Origin: Miltoncostaea sp963703045
GTDB taxonomy: Bacteria; Actinomycetota; Thermoleophilia; Miltoncostaeales; Miltoncostaeaceae
Direction of reading: 5' to 3'
NCBI GenBank assembly: GCA_963703045.1
Contig: OY969782.1
Location: 620,001 to 684,000 of the forward strand
DNA: 64,000 nucleotides
Numbering within the stretch: the stretch's first letter is position 1; each line of letters starts with the position of its first letter. Positions 12,630-22,303 of the stretch are shown piece after piece. A model generated the notes under the pieces. It did not search any database and had not been told where the DNA came from. It saw only the letters and a list, made by a program, of their open reading frames with translations. Both the position numbers and the translations under genes were made by a program.

Positions 12630-13745
12630 GAGGCGACCCGAGAGCGATTGCGCGAGCGCGCGTGCGTGCCGGTCGAGCATCAACGTAGCGACCAGGATGA
12701 AGTCGCGCCTCGCGGGCGCCCATCTCCGCGCGTAGGACATGGTCCGCCGGCCAGGCGGACGAGAGCGGATCGCCACTCGTCGTGGGCGTGCTCGCGAGCA
12801 TCTCCCTCACCGGACGAGCTCGTCGACCAGATGCGTCGTTCACTCACCACAGGGCTGTGCAACAATCCGGAACGTCCGCGCGGCCATCGTCGTGGAGGAG
12901 CTTGAATCCGGCCTTCGCGCGGGCGTATGGCTCGATCCGGCAGAGGCATCGATCCCGATGTCGCGACGGGTAGAACGACGCTCGCTTCCGCGTCGATCGA
13001 CCAGCGACGAAAGCCCGCTGAACGCCCAGTCCGGCTCGGACGACGACCACCTCGAGCCTCGGCGATGCCGTCGCGGGCCAGGTCCGCAAAGGTCGCCCGC
13101 AGGCGGTCGAGGTAGACGCGGTCGGCGGCATTGCCGCTCATCCGATGCGCGCCGGCCGGCGGGGTCCGTGGGTCACCGGCACGTGGTTCGAGGGGTCCGG
13201 CACCGTCGGGAGCACGTGCGCGGGTACGAGCCCGGCAGGAAGCGTGCGGGCGAGCTCGGGACTCGCGACGACGATGGCGTTCGCGCGCGGCAACAACCGA
13301 GACGCCTGCTGCGGCGCGTAGAGCCATCGCGTCAGAGGGCCGCGCCCGGCGAGTGCCGGAAGACCGAGGTGGACCGCGTCATCCAGATCAAGACGACCCG
13401 CCGTCGAAGCGCCGATGGCGGAGACCACCCACCCGGGACCCATCGGATAGGCACCTCGCTGAACGAAGACCGCGTCAACTCGGCACGGAGAGCCCTACTG
13501 CAGCTCTGCGCGGCGACGGACATACCTCAGGGGATGGGCTCCGAAGAAGTCTCGTCTGACCGACGCGAGGGGCCGTGTCGCGGAGCTCGATCGCCGGGGA
13601 TCACGAAGTCGGCGATCATCGTCCGAGAGGGCACCGAGGCGGTCCGGCGAACTGGAGGGCCCGGTAGCGAGCGCTCGATCGTGCGTCGCGCGATCCGGTG
13701 CTGTAGCCGGCGACGATCGCGATGATCGTGCTACGGCCTGCGCGT
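12630..13745 (-). pseudogene. GT4 glycosyltransferase, multiply frameshifted
   Basis: No single frame covers it, but joining frames recovers a complete GT4 enzyme of about 350 residues. In order: IVAGYSTGSRDARSSARYRA (near 13,720), DAVFVQRGAYPMGP (near 13,450), LDLDDAVHLGLPALAGRGPL, ANAIVVASPELARTLP, SGNAADRVYLDRLRATFADL (near 13,110), RWSIDAEASV, PYARAKAGFKLL (near 12,920), THLVDELV, DEWRSALVRLAG and LRAEMGAR. Shifts include a lost G at about 13,138 (TGG read as TG before AGCGGC), and an in-frame TAG sits at 13495-13497. Protein sequence between the shifts is well preserved, so sequencing error is possible as well as real decay. Confidence 0.7.
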
Positions 13746-14257
13746 CGCGATCACCGTCCGCGTAGATCGCGCGCGTCCGGCGGTCGGGTTCTGCGACGTC
13801 GTGGATGCGGCCACGGCGAGCTCGAGGGCGAGATCGAGGGGTCGCTGCGCATCGATCCGTGACGAACTCAGTCTCCGAAGCGGACCGACGAGCTCGACGT
13901 GCTCGGATTCGCGGAAGTCGATTGCGCTCGGGAAGAGCGCGTCGGGGACGACGACTCGCGATCGCTCGCTCGATGTCAGTCGGGCACGCCGGCGAGGAAG
14001 CTTCGTGATCGGCATCGTAGCGCCCGAGCTCCGGATCGAGGCGACGCGGGAGTGCCGCGCGGTCACGCGAATCGGGGCCTCCGGTGCATGGCGACGACCA
14101 TACTGGCCCTCGTGGACGACCCCGGCGAACGGTCCACACCGGCGACCCTGCGGACTGTATGGCAGGGCTCCCGTCGTCGCGGCCATCCCGACCCGGGCGG
14201 TGGCCCTACCCCTTCGAGCAGTTCACACCGGCTGCGTCGCCTGACTTACTGCCCCCG
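13746..14257 (-). other. Gene-poor stretch with an unidentified ORF fragment
   Basis: This 512-base stretch lies between the frameshifted GT4 gene and the plus-strand hydrolase. A minus-strand frame (13731-14186) contains VVVPDALFPSAIDFRESE and HVELVGPL followed by LDLALELAVAAS, which reads like real protein rather than antisense noise, but I cannot name a family. It may be the remnant of another gene upstream of the GT4. The promoter for the hydrolase starting at 14258 should also lie at the right end. Confidence 0.3.
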
Positions 14258-15853
14258 ATGGCACGCCCCCCGATGACGGAGACCGAGAGCGCAGGGCCTC
14301 GGAGGGCCGATGCCCGTCGTCGCCGGGCACGGGCCGCGGCGCGGCGGGTCGCGTCGGTCGCGGTCGCCTTCGTCGCGGCGACGCTGGCGTGGCCGGCGGC
14401 GTCCCTCGGCGCCGAGACCGTGGTGCCCGACGGAGGCGTCGCCCTGCGCGGCTCGACCGCCGAGATCCAGCGGGGCATCGATCTCGCCCACGACGCGGGG
14501 ATCCGATGGGTCAGTCTCGGCGCTCGCTGGGAATCGCTCGAGCCCGAGCGGTTGAGCTACGTGCGACCCGACGACCCCGCCGCCCTCGCCTGGCGGACAC
14601 TCGAGGAGCGGTTGCGCTACGCCAGCTCCAGGGGGATGAGCGTCGAGCTGCGCGTCAACGACGCGCCCGGTTGGGCCAGCGGCAGGCCCGGTCGCGCCGA
14701 CGACCCGCCCCGCCCCGCCAATGCGGGTGACTACGGGGCGTTCCTCGAGCACCTCGCGGGTCGGCTGGGCTCCCACATCGACGCGTACTCGCCGTGGAAC
14801 GAACCGAACCTGTCGAACTACTGGAACCCGGTGGACCCGGAGGCGTACACGGCCGTGCAGCGGATCGCCTACCGGTCGATCAAGCGCGCCGATCCCACGG
14901 CGACCGTGCTCTCGGCGCCGATCGTCGGCACGTACCCGAACGCCTACCGCTACCTCGAGCGCGCCTACGCCGCCGGTCTGCGCGGATCCGCCGACGCGAT
15001 CGGCTGGAACACCTATCCGCACGGCGAGCCCGAGAGCGCCTACTCCGACGAGAACGGGCTGCCCTCGGGGTCGTCCCTTCCTGGGCAGCTGTACCTGGGC
15101 GACCTGCTCGCCCGCCTCGACCCGGGCCGCAGGATCTGGATCATGGAGCTCTCGTGGAGCACCTGCACACGGTGCACCGGCTTCGCCGCGAACGCCGCCT
15201 CGGAGGCGCAGCAGGCCGACTACCTGCGCCGGGCGTTCACCTTCCGGCGCCGCTACCTGACCGGGGTGACCGAGCGCATCTTCTGGTACTCGCTGCGCGA
15301 CGAGGGCGACGACCCGCGCAACTGGGAGCACCGGCAGGGCCTGCTGCGCCGCGACTTCTCCCCCAAGCCCGCATTCGCCGCACTGCGCAGCGTGGGCGTG
15401 GAGATCGCCTCGCCGGGCGCGACGGAGCCGCCCGTCGCCGGCCCGCCGACCGCGACGCCGGCGCTCCTTCCCCCGGCCGCCCTCAGGTCGCCGCTGGCCG
15501 CCCGCGCCTCGTCGGTCCGCGGTCGCACCGCGATCGGCACGCCGCGGCTGAGCGCGCGACGCGGAACGCTGCGTCTGCGGGTGCGCATCACGGTGCGAGG
15601 GGGCCCGACGACGGTGCGGGTGGACGGCTACCGTGGCCGCCGCTGGCACCGCGTCACCGCGGTCCGCATCCCACGCTCCGGCACCGTCACCCTGCGGTTC
15701 CCCGACAAGGCCTACCTGGCGATCCGTATGAGGGCGACGGTGCCCGGCAGGGCCGGCTGGCGGGTCGCGAGGATCGTCCGCGTGCCGAAGGCGCGCCCGT
15801 GCCGTCCGCTGAGCACCGCCGGGGCCCCGCGCGGACGGGGCGCCGACGGGTGA
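14258..15853 (+). CDS. Secreted glycoside hydrolase, (beta/alpha)8-barrel (GH39/GH5-like)
   Basis: A 531-residue exported protein. An Arg-rich N-terminus is followed by a hydrophobic stretch ending at AASLGAE, a signal peptide or anchor. The catalytic domain runs to about residue 390. The acid/base glutamate is likely in WNEPN (near residue 180) and the nucleophile in WIMELSW (near 296), the clan-A arrangement seen in GH39 and GH5. The C-terminal ~120 residues are Pro/Ala-rich and then beta-rich (RGTLRLRVRITVRGG), probably a wall- or glycan-binding module. ATG 14258 is taken as start; ATG 14273 is an alternative. The next gene overlaps its stop by 4 bases, so it probably acts on the glycan made by this locus. 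Confidence 0.7.
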   Translation: MARPPMTETESAGPRRADARRRRARAAARRVASVAVAFVAATLAWPAASLGAETVVPDGGVALRGSTAEIQRGIDLAHDAGIRWVSLGARWESLEPERLSYVRPDDPAALAWRTLEERLRYASSRGMSVELRVNDAPGWASGRPGRADDPPRPANAGDYGAFLEHLAGRLGSHIDAYSPWNEPNLSNYWNPVDPEAYTAVQRIAYRSIKRADPTATVLSAPIVGTYPNAYRYLERAYAAGLRGSADAIGWNTYPHGEPESAYSDENGLPSGSSLPGQLYLGDLLARLDPGRRIWIMELSWSTCTRCTGFAANAASEAQQADYLRRAFTFRRRYLTGVTERIFWYSLRDEGDDPRNWEHRQGLLRRDFSPKPAFAALRSVGVEIASPGATEPPVAGPPTATPALLPPAALRSPLAARASSVRGRTAIGTPRLSARRGTLRLRVRITVRGGPTTVRVDGYRGRRWHRVTAVRIPRSGTVTLRFPDKAYLAIRMRATVPGRAGWRVARIVRVPKARPCRPLSTAGAPRGRGADG

Positions 15854-16368
15854 TCGCCACCGTGCTGGCGCTCGTGGGTCTGGCCGGGGTCGCGGCGACG
15901 CCCGCCTCCGCCGCTACCCCCGAGCAGATCCGCGCGTGCGTCGAGCGCAACCTGGTGCGCTACTCCACTCCCGGCAGCGCCGTGGTCGCCCAGTACCAGG
16001 ACATCGAGACCGCATGCCGGGCGCAGCTCGAGGGCGACGACGCCGACGTGCAGTTCACGCCCTCGGGTGGCGACGCCGCCGCGCCGCCGGACGCGGACGC
16101 CGGGACGGGCAGCCCCCCGGGGAGCGGCGCGACGGCGCCGGGGCAACCGGGAGCCGAGACGGAGCCGGGGGCCACGCCGGAGGCGCGCAGGCCGGCCGCG
16201 ACCGCCGCGGACGTCCGCCAGGCGATCGACCGGCCCGCCGCGGTGCCGGCCGTCGCCACCCCGTCGTCCGCCTCGGGCATACCGACGGGCCTCGTCGCGC
16301 TGCTCGGAGGCATCGCCGCGCTCCTCGTGGCCGGCGCCGCGATCGAGATCCGCCGACGAGCACGCTGA
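15850..16368 (+). CDS. Small exported, C-terminally anchored protein of unknown function
   Basis: A 172-residue protein not assigned to a family. It has an N-terminal signal peptide (cleavage probably after TPASA), a short conserved-looking domain with two cysteines (IRACVERNLVRY and IETACRAQL), a long Asp/Pro/Gly-rich linker, and a C-terminal span GLVALLGGIAALLVAGAAIE followed by a basic tail. It therefore probably sits outside the cell, tethered to the membrane. The GTG start overlaps the preceding hydrolase stop (GTGA), indicating translational coupling. The two cysteines could form one disulfide. Confidence 0.65.
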   Translation: MIATVLALVGLAGVAATPASAATPEQIRACVERNLVRYSTPGSAVVAQYQDIETACRAQLEGDDADVQFTPSGGDAAAPPDADAGTGSPPGSGATAPGQPGAETEPGATPEARRPAATAADVRQAIDRPAAVPAVATPSSASGIPTGLVALLGGIAALLVAGAAIEIRRRAR

Positions 16369-16418
16369 GCCGGGTCGCCTGGGCGCGCGTCCGCCCGGCC
16401 GGCGTCGGGGCGCTGGTC

Positions 16419-18332
16419 GTGCGCGGGGTGCTGCTCGCGCCGCTGGCCGCGTTGACGGTGCTCGCGTTCTCGTCGGGGGGCTACTTCCTGCGGTCGTGGG
16501 GTATCGCGAGCATCGCCCTGGCGGGCCTTCTCGCGATCGCGGCCGTCGCGGGCGGCATCCCGAGGGTCGGCCGCTGGAGCCTGGCCGCGATGGCGGGATG
16601 GGCCGGCCTGGCCGTCTGGCAGGGATCGTCGAGCGCGTGGGCTGCCGAGCCGGCGGCGGCCCTCGACGCGATGAACGCCACGCTGCTCTACGCAGCCGCC
16701 TTCGTCCTCGTGCTCGTGGGAGTCCGCCGTGCATCCGACCTGCGGCTGGTCATCCACGCCGCGACCGCCGCCGCAGCGGTGGTCGCCGGCGCCGGCCTGC
16801 TCTCACGCCTGGTGCCCTCGCTGGTGGGCGGCGACACGCAGAGCCGCCTCTCGGCACCGATCTCGTACTGGAACGGGCTCGGCGTGGTGGCGGCGATGGG
16901 CCTGCTGCTCGCGCTCGGCTGCGCGGGCCATCCGACGATGCGTCGCGGCGTACGGGCGGCGCACGCCGCGCTCGTACCCCTGTTCGCGCTGGTGCTGTTG
17001 CTGACGTTCTCGCGCGGGGCTGTGGCCGCCCTGGCCGTCGCGATGCTGCTCCTCGTCCTCATCGCCCCCGGCCGCATCGAGACGATCGCCGCCTTCGCGC
17101 TCTCGGCGGGTGTCGCGGTGCCGCTGCTGCTGGTCGCGAACGGCGAGACGTCGATCGCCGTGATCAGCGGGCCGGTACCGCCTCACGACGCGGCCGGGCG
17201 ACGGGTGCTGCTGCTGCTGATCGCCACCATGCTCGCCGCGGCGGCGGTCTCGATCGCGGCGAGCTGGTCGATGAGCCGGCTGCCGGGCGCGGTCCGCCGG
17301 CCGCTCGGCGCCGGCATCGCCGCCCTGGCGGGGGTGGCCATGATCGGCGGCCTGCTCGTCGCCGGACCCGACGAGGGGCCGGTCGCATGGAGCGAGCGGC
17401 AGATCGACCAGTTCCAGTCGTTCGACGTGGCCGCCCGCAACGATGCCGCCTCGGTGTCGGACCGGCTGCTGGCGGCCGCCGGGTCGGGACGGTGGCAGAA
17501 CTGGCAGGTGGCGGCGCAGGAGTTCCGGGCCGACCCGGTCGTCGGCACCGGGGCCGGGGACTATCGCTTCTGGTGGGACGAGCGCCGCAGCATCGACCTT
17601 ACCGTCCAGAACGCCCACTCCCTCTACCTCGAGACGCTGGGAGAATCGGGCCTCATCGGCCTCGCGCTGCTTCTGCTGCCCGTCGTCTGCGTCGTCGGCG
17701 CGGTCGCCGGGCCTCTGCGGCGCCGCACGCCGCACGCCCACGGGCGCGACCTCGGCATCGCCGTCGCCGGCGGGGCGGTCGTCGCGATCCACATGGCCGG
17801 CGACTGGGACTGGCAGCTCCCGGCGGTCGTGCTGCCGGCCATCGTGCTCGGCGCGGCGGCGCTGCGGGCGGCCGAGCTCGGATCCGCCCGCCGCATGGCC
17901 GGCCCGACGTCACGCGCCGCGGTCGCCGTGCTCGCGCTGGCGGGCATCGCGCTCGTGTCGTTCCCGGTCGCGGCGGCGCTGGTGCGTGAACAGGCGGCGA
18001 AGCTAGCTCGCGACGGAGACCTGGTCGGAGCGCTCGACCGGGCCGGCACCGCACGGGCGCTGCATCCCGGCGAGGCCGACGGCTGGCACCTCGAGGCGAA
18101 CATCCTCGCCGACCTCGGTCGCCCCGCCGACGCCGACCGGGCCTTCGCGAGCGCGATCGCCCGCTCGCCGCGCGACTGGACGATCCCGGCCGACTGGGCC
18201 GCCGCCCTCATCGCGCGCGGCGAAGGGGCCGCGGCCCGCCCGGCGGCACGGCGCGCGAAGGCCCTGAACCCACTAGCCCCGCGGACCGACTACCTCGTCG
18301 AGGCTGCCGGCACGACCCGTTCCGGGCCCTGA
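16419..18332 (+). CDS. O-antigen ligase/polymerase-like membrane protein with C-terminal TPRs
   Basis: About 637 residues with roughly 12 membrane spans. The O-antigen ligase (Wzy_C) signature region is visible as SRLSAPISYWNGLG, LLLTFSRGAVAALAVA and VGTGAGDYRFWW ... VQNAHSLYLETLGESGLIG. The C-terminal ~100 residues form soluble tetratricopeptide-like helices (GALDRAGTARALHPGEADGW, RPADADRAFASAIARSPRDW). Such proteins polymerise or attach polysaccharide at the outer membrane face. The start is uncertain: GTG 16419 is the first standard codon in frame, but the frame is open back to 16365, where a CTG would overlap the previous stop. Grouped with the hydrolase and anchored protein as a three-gene unit. 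Confidence 0.75.
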   Translation: MRGVLLAPLAALTVLAFSSGGYFLRSWGIASIALAGLLAIAAVAGGIPRVGRWSLAAMAGWAGLAVWQGSSSAWAAEPAAALDAMNATLLYAAAFVLVLVGVRRASDLRLVIHAATAAAAVVAGAGLLSRLVPSLVGGDTQSRLSAPISYWNGLGVVAAMGLLLALGCAGHPTMRRGVRAAHAALVPLFALVLLLTFSRGAVAALAVAMLLLVLIAPGRIETIAAFALSAGVAVPLLLVANGETSIAVISGPVPPHDAAGRRVLLLLIATMLAAAAVSIAASWSMSRLPGAVRRPLGAGIAALAGVAMIGGLLVAGPDEGPVAWSERQIDQFQSFDVAARNDAASVSDRLLAAAGSGRWQNWQVAAQEFRADPVVGTGAGDYRFWWDERRSIDLTVQNAHSLYLETLGESGLIGLALLLLPVVCVVGAVAGPLRRRTPHAHGRDLGIAVAGGAVVAIHMAGDWDWQLPAVVLPAIVLGAAALRAAELGSARRMAGPTSRAAVAVLALAGIALVSFPVAAALVREQAAKLARDGDLVGALDRAGTARALHPGEADGWHLEANILADLGRPADADRAFASAIARSPRDWTIPADWAAALIARGEGAAARPAARRAKALNPLAPRTDYLVEAAGTTRSGP

Positions 18333-18339
18333 CCGAGTG

Positions 18340-19590
18340 TCAGTGGGGGGCCGGCGGGCCGCCCCTGCGCGCGCCGATCCGTCCGCGGGACGTGAGGCTC
18401 CTCCGCGCGCCGGCGGGCGGGGCCATCGCGGCATACGTGTCGAGATGCGCCGCGATGACCGACTCCCATGAGTAGGTGACGGCGTGATCGCGCGCGCGGT
18501 CGCGCACCGACGCGAGCAGGGCGGTATCACCGAGGACGTCGAGGAGCGCCGCCGAGAGGTCGGCGGGCGACGGTCCGCGGCTGACCAGGCGTCGATCGAG
18601 CGGCGCGAGGATCTCGGGCGTCGCGCCCTGGGGCGTTCCGAGGACCGGAGTTCCGCACGCGAGGGCCTCGGCGGTCGTCAGCCCGAAGCCCTCCAGCTCC
18701 TGGGTGGGCATCACCACGAGATCGGCGCGGCGGTACCAGTCGATCAGCTCGGCATCGCTCACCCGACCGAGCAGCCTCACCTTCTCCTCGAGTCCTTCTC
18801 GCGCGATGGCCGCTCGGATGGCCCCCTCCTCGCCCCCGCTCCCGGAGATCGCGAGCCGCAGCCCGGGATGGCGTGCGACGACGCGGGGTAGCGACTCGAC
18901 CAGCTCGCGGACACCCGTCCGGGGCGTCAGACGACGTGCGGTGAACAACAGGGGCGACGCGCCGGTCGCCCACTCGTCGGGCACCCGCGGACCGAGGCTG
19001 AACCGATGCGTATCGATTCCCCCGGGGATGAGACGCGCGCGGCGCCCCGCGGCGGCGTCGAGGTCGCCGAGCTGACCGCGCATGAACTCGGAGAGCACGA
19101 TGATCTGGGTCGCTCGGCGGACGACGAACGCCTCGACGCGGCGAAGCAGCGCCACGGCGGCGGGTTGGATCCTCTCTGGCAGCGCGTAGCTGCCCTGGCG
19201 CTCCCTCAGGAGCTCCCGCCAGACGGGGGCTTGGAACGTGTACACGAAGGGGATGCCTCTCAGCGCGAGCGGCAGTGCCGGCACGGGGAATTGGGCGTGG
19301 ATGACCCCCGGCCGGCCGCGCGCCTCTCGCAGCACCTCGCGCACCGGGCCGATGCCGCGGCGCACCGCGAAGAGGGGATCGGACTTGTCGGGCACGCCGT
19401 AGCGATGGATCTCGACGCCGCTCGCGGCGCGCTCGAACCGGGGGTGTGACGGGTCAACCTGCTTCGTCAGGATCCGCGCCGATCGGCCGTGCGCGACGAG
19501 CCCCTCGGCGAGCTCGCGCACGTAGCGCTCGAGGCCGCCGATGCGATCCGGCGTGATGGCGTTCGTGACGAAAAGGATATCCGCGGCCAT
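18340..19590 (-). CDS. GT4 glycosyltransferase
   Basis: A 416-residue GT-B fold enzyme transferring a sugar from an activated donor. The N-terminal acceptor domain begins ILFVTNAITPDRIGGLERYV, with the glycine-rich loop. The C-terminal donor domain shows LLFTARRLTPRTGVRELVES, GRVSDAELIDWYRRADLVV and the E-x7-E region ELEGFGLTTAEALACGTPV. ATG 19590 was chosen because an AAAGG Shine-Dalgarno sits 7 bases upstream. The tail after GARRS is basic and may be disordered. It converges on the preceding polymerase gene with only 7 bases between. Confidence 0.85.
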   Translation of the reverse strand: MAADILFVTNAITPDRIGGLERYVRELAEGLVAHGRSARILTKQVDPSHPRFERAASGVEIHRYGVPDKSDPLFAVRRGIGPVREVLREARGRPGVIHAQFPVPALPLALRGIPFVYTFQAPVWRELLRERQGSYALPERIQPAAVALLRRVEAFVVRRATQIIVLSEFMRGQLGDLDAAAGRRARLIPGGIDTHRFSLGPRVPDEWATGASPLLFTARRLTPRTGVRELVESLPRVVARHPGLRLAISGSGGEEGAIRAAIAREGLEEKVRLLGRVSDAELIDWYRRADLVVMPTQELEGFGLTTAEALACGTPVLGTPQGATPEILAPLDRRLVSRGPSPADLSAALLDVLGDTALLASVRDRARDHAVTYSWESVIAAHLDTYAAMAPPAGARRSLTSRGRIGARRGGPPAPH

Positions 19591-19840
19591 CGAGACCTTT
19601 CTGCGCGATGCTCCTGCGCGGGACGTGGCCGGGCGCGACGACCCGCGCCCCATGGGGCACCTCGGCACGCCCCAGGGCACTCGTCGATCCGACGGCCGCA
19701 GAGGTTAGCGGCGACGCGACGACCTGTCTGCCGCGCGGGCCTATGCCCGTCGGGCGCGGACCTCCCCTCGCGAGGGCGCGGCCCGAGTTGCCGATGTCGA
19801 CGGCGAACCGCACCGTCCGCGACCTCCGGAGTGCCATACC

Positions 19841-21115
19841 GTGCCGCCTGGTATCCGTCGTCATCCATGGCGGCTGCTCGCCCTTCTCCTGTGCCTGCTC
19901 TCGTCCCTGGCAACCCCTGCCCTGGCCGGCGTCTCGGAGGCGCACGACGAGTTCGCGAGCCTGATCGAGGACTCGCTGACCGAGTTGTCCGCGAAGCGAG
20001 GCCCGACCGACCCCCAGTACTTCTCGGGCGGGGTGTGGCGCAGCGGCGACCCGGGCTGCTGGAGCTGCCAGGTGGGTCCCGCGACGGCGGCCGCCGCCCT
20101 CTGGCGGGAGAACCGGAGCGACTTCCACCGCTGGCTGGCCGTCACCACCTTCGACACGGCGATCCGCCGCTTCCGGATGCGCAACGGCTCGTTCGGCCGC
20201 GCCGACGACTCCCCCGACATCGCGACGATGTTCTTCGGTCTTGAGCTGGGCCACTCCTACCTGCTGCTGGAGCCGTCTCTCGAGCGTGGGCGTGCGCGAC
20301 GTTGGCGTGCCGCGCTCGCGGGGGGGGCCGACTTCCTGATCGCAAACGGCAACGTGCACTGGTACACGAACGGGAACATCAACCTCGGAAACACCACGCT
20401 CTTCTACCTTGCGTGGCGTGCAACCGGCCACAAACGATTCATCGACGCCTACGAGGAGTCGTGGCGCTTCCTGCTGAACCCTCCCCAAGCCCGCTGGCCT
20501 GGATTCGGTCTCCAGTACATGAAGCGGCCGACGGCCGCCGACGGTCGCGACGGCGCCGGCTATCTCGCGGAGTCGGGGGGCGAGGCTCCGGGGTTTGACC
20601 CGGAGTACACACACCTCCAAGCCGACATCGCAAGCAGACTCTTCCTCCTTTCCGGAGATCCACGGGCTAGGAGAATCGCGAACCTCACTGTCAACGCGGT
20701 CCTCACCCGCACTGCGGCCGACTGGACAGTCAACACCAGCGGTGGCAGCCGCCACGGGACGCCCGGCCGCAGAGTCCCTTTCAACACCCCCGCCCTACAT
20801 GTGATGGTTGCTCAGGGTGGGCGCACGGATCTAATAGCGAAGCTCGGGGGCCAGCGAGCGATGATTGATGCTGCGTTCCGAGGGGCTCTCACCTACAGCC
20901 ACCGCAACTACTACCGCGGACTCGGACTGCAGGCGGCGGTCATGTTCGAGTCCACTCGTCCGGGCGCGCCGGAGCCCAAGAGTCTACGACGGATGCACAC
21001 TCGACGCTCGACTACCACAAATCGTCGGACCCGACGCGCCCGGGCAACGGTGCCCTCGTCGCGGGTCCGCGGGAATAGAGAGCTCGGACCGAGTCGGCCG
21101 TCGTCTCCCAGTTGA
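19841..21115 (+). CDS. Secreted protein of unknown function, possible alpha/alpha toroid
   Basis: A 424-residue protein with a clear signal peptide (WRLLALLLCLLSSLATPALA). The mature part has repeated helix pairs rich in Trp and Tyr (PGCWSCQVGPATAAAALWRE, NINLGNTTLFYLAWRATG, TVNAVLTRTAADWTVN), the kind of pattern found in alpha/alpha-barrel carbohydrate-active enzymes, but I do not recognise a family. The last ~45 residues turn abruptly Arg/Ser/Thr-rich and overlap the convergent GT4 gene by 104 bases. A frameshift near 20,980 that hides the true C-terminus is likely. Start GTG 19841 lies 250 bases from the divergent GT4 start. Confidence 0.55.
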   Translation: MPPGIRRHPWRLLALLLCLLSSLATPALAGVSEAHDEFASLIEDSLTELSAKRGPTDPQYFSGGVWRSGDPGCWSCQVGPATAAAALWRENRSDFHRWLAVTTFDTAIRRFRMRNGSFGRADDSPDIATMFFGLELGHSYLLLEPSLERGRARRWRAALAGGADFLIANGNVHWYTNGNINLGNTTLFYLAWRATGHKRFIDAYEESWRFLLNPPQARWPGFGLQYMKRPTAADGRDGAGYLAESGGEAPGFDPEYTHLQADIASRLFLLSGDPRARRIANLTVNAVLTRTAADWTVNTSGGSRHGTPGRRVPFNTPALHVMVAQGGRTDLIAKLGGQRAMIDAAFRGALTYSHRNYYRGLGLQAAVMFESTRPGAPEPKSLRRMHTRRSTTTNRRTRRARATVPSSRVRGNRELGPSRPSSPS

Positions 21116-22145
21116 AGCGCTGCGCGGCGACAGCCGCCCGGTCGCCGAGCACGTCACGTCTGCCGGGGTCGCCAAGTACATCTCGTAGAGCGTGTGCCAT
21201 TGCCCCCACGTCATCGATCGGCACGACATAGAGCGCGCTGGGTTCGTGAGCGATGATTGCTTCCACCGCCGGCACCTGCGTCGCGATTACACACCTCCCC
21301 TCGACCATGGCGCGAACGAGGATGCTGCTCGCCGGGTTCGAGGACGAGTAAGGCAGCACGACCACCGAAGCCCGGGCGAAGAGGTCCTGAAACTCCACCT
21401 CGCTCTCGACCGCGCCGCGCCAGGTCACCCCGCCCATTGCCTCGGCCCGACGCCGAAGAGGCGCCGCATAAGACTCCGCCTGGGCCTCGACGGGGCCGGC
21501 GATTACCAGATTGTGCTCGTTCGGCGAGAGCGCCTCCCAGGCCGCCACCAGCACGTGGAGCCCCTTGCTCGGCCCGATGTGCCCAGCGAACAGGACGTGC
21601 TCGCCAGACGACGGTGGAGGTGCCCCGATGGAAGCCGGGTGCCCTCCAAGGCCCACGGCTGCGGGCCGGCCGCCGCGGCCGGCTACCTGGCGGGCCGCGT
21701 CGTCGCTTAGCACGACGACGAACCGAGCCCGCGACAGCGCTCGATCGATGAGACGTCGATCGAGCAACGGTGACAGGACACGAAAGGCGATCAACGACCC
21801 GACGCGGTGGCGTACGGAGATCAGTCCGGCTGCCGGCGCGAGGGCGATCTTCGGCACGTCGTGCGCCACGAGCACCACGTCGCGCCGAAGGTGAACTGCA
21901 ATCAGGCCAAACCAGAACGCGGCCCGGTCATTGGAACCGAACTCGACATGCACTGCGGAGGCGCGTCGCAGCGCCCGTCGGTGCCTCAGAACTGCCCGCA
22001 CCGCATCGACGATCGCGGGACGGTGAGAGCCGATGTGCACGCTTTGCACTGCTACGCCCTTGCGAGCCATGGTCGCCATCAGCGCGGTGAACGCGTCGCG
22101 GACACCTCCTCGATGTGGCCCCACGGCGAAGACGTCGTCACTCAT
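21012..22145 (-). CDS. GT4 glycosyltransferase
   Basis: A 377-residue GT-B enzyme. The N-terminal half starts VFAVGPHRGGVRDAFTALMA and carries VVLVAHDVPK. The donor domain shows VLFAGHIGPSKGLHVLVAAW, VTWRGAVESEVEFQDLFARASVVVLPYS and a SILVRAMVEGRCVIAT segment. The last two replace the more common E-x7-E motif, so the donor site is slightly atypical. ATG 22145 fits the family start better than the upstream TTG at 22166. The C-terminal end overlaps the convergent secreted-protein ORF by 104 bases; its ending WETTADSVRALY is normal for GT4. Confidence 0.82.
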   Translation of the reverse strand: MSDDVFAVGPHRGGVRDAFTALMATMARKGVAVQSVHIGSHRPAIVDAVRAVLRHRRALRRASAVHVEFGSNDRAAFWFGLIAVHLRRDVVLVAHDVPKIALAPAAGLISVRHRVGSLIAFRVLSPLLDRRLIDRALSRARFVVVLSDDAARQVAGRGGRPAAVGLGGHPASIGAPPPSSGEHVLFAGHIGPSKGLHVLVAAWEALSPNEHNLVIAGPVEAQAESYAAPLRRRAEAMGGVTWRGAVESEVEFQDLFARASVVVLPYSSSNPASSILVRAMVEGRCVIATQVPAVEAIIAHEPSALYVVPIDDVGAMAHALRDVLGDPGRRDVLGDRAAVAAQRFNWETTADSVRALYSRGPATRAPLPGRVGSDDLW

Positions 22146-22303
22146 GGGGGGGAAGCCTTTGCGCAAGCCGTGCCTCCGGGGTGACGATCGTCCGGTGTGC
22201 CAGCTCGCCAGCGCCTGCAGCGCCCCAGTCGCGGAGAACAGGTCGGCGTTGCGGGCGCGCCACAGTCCGATGGTACAGTCGGCGGCATTCGCAGGAGCCT
22301 GAC

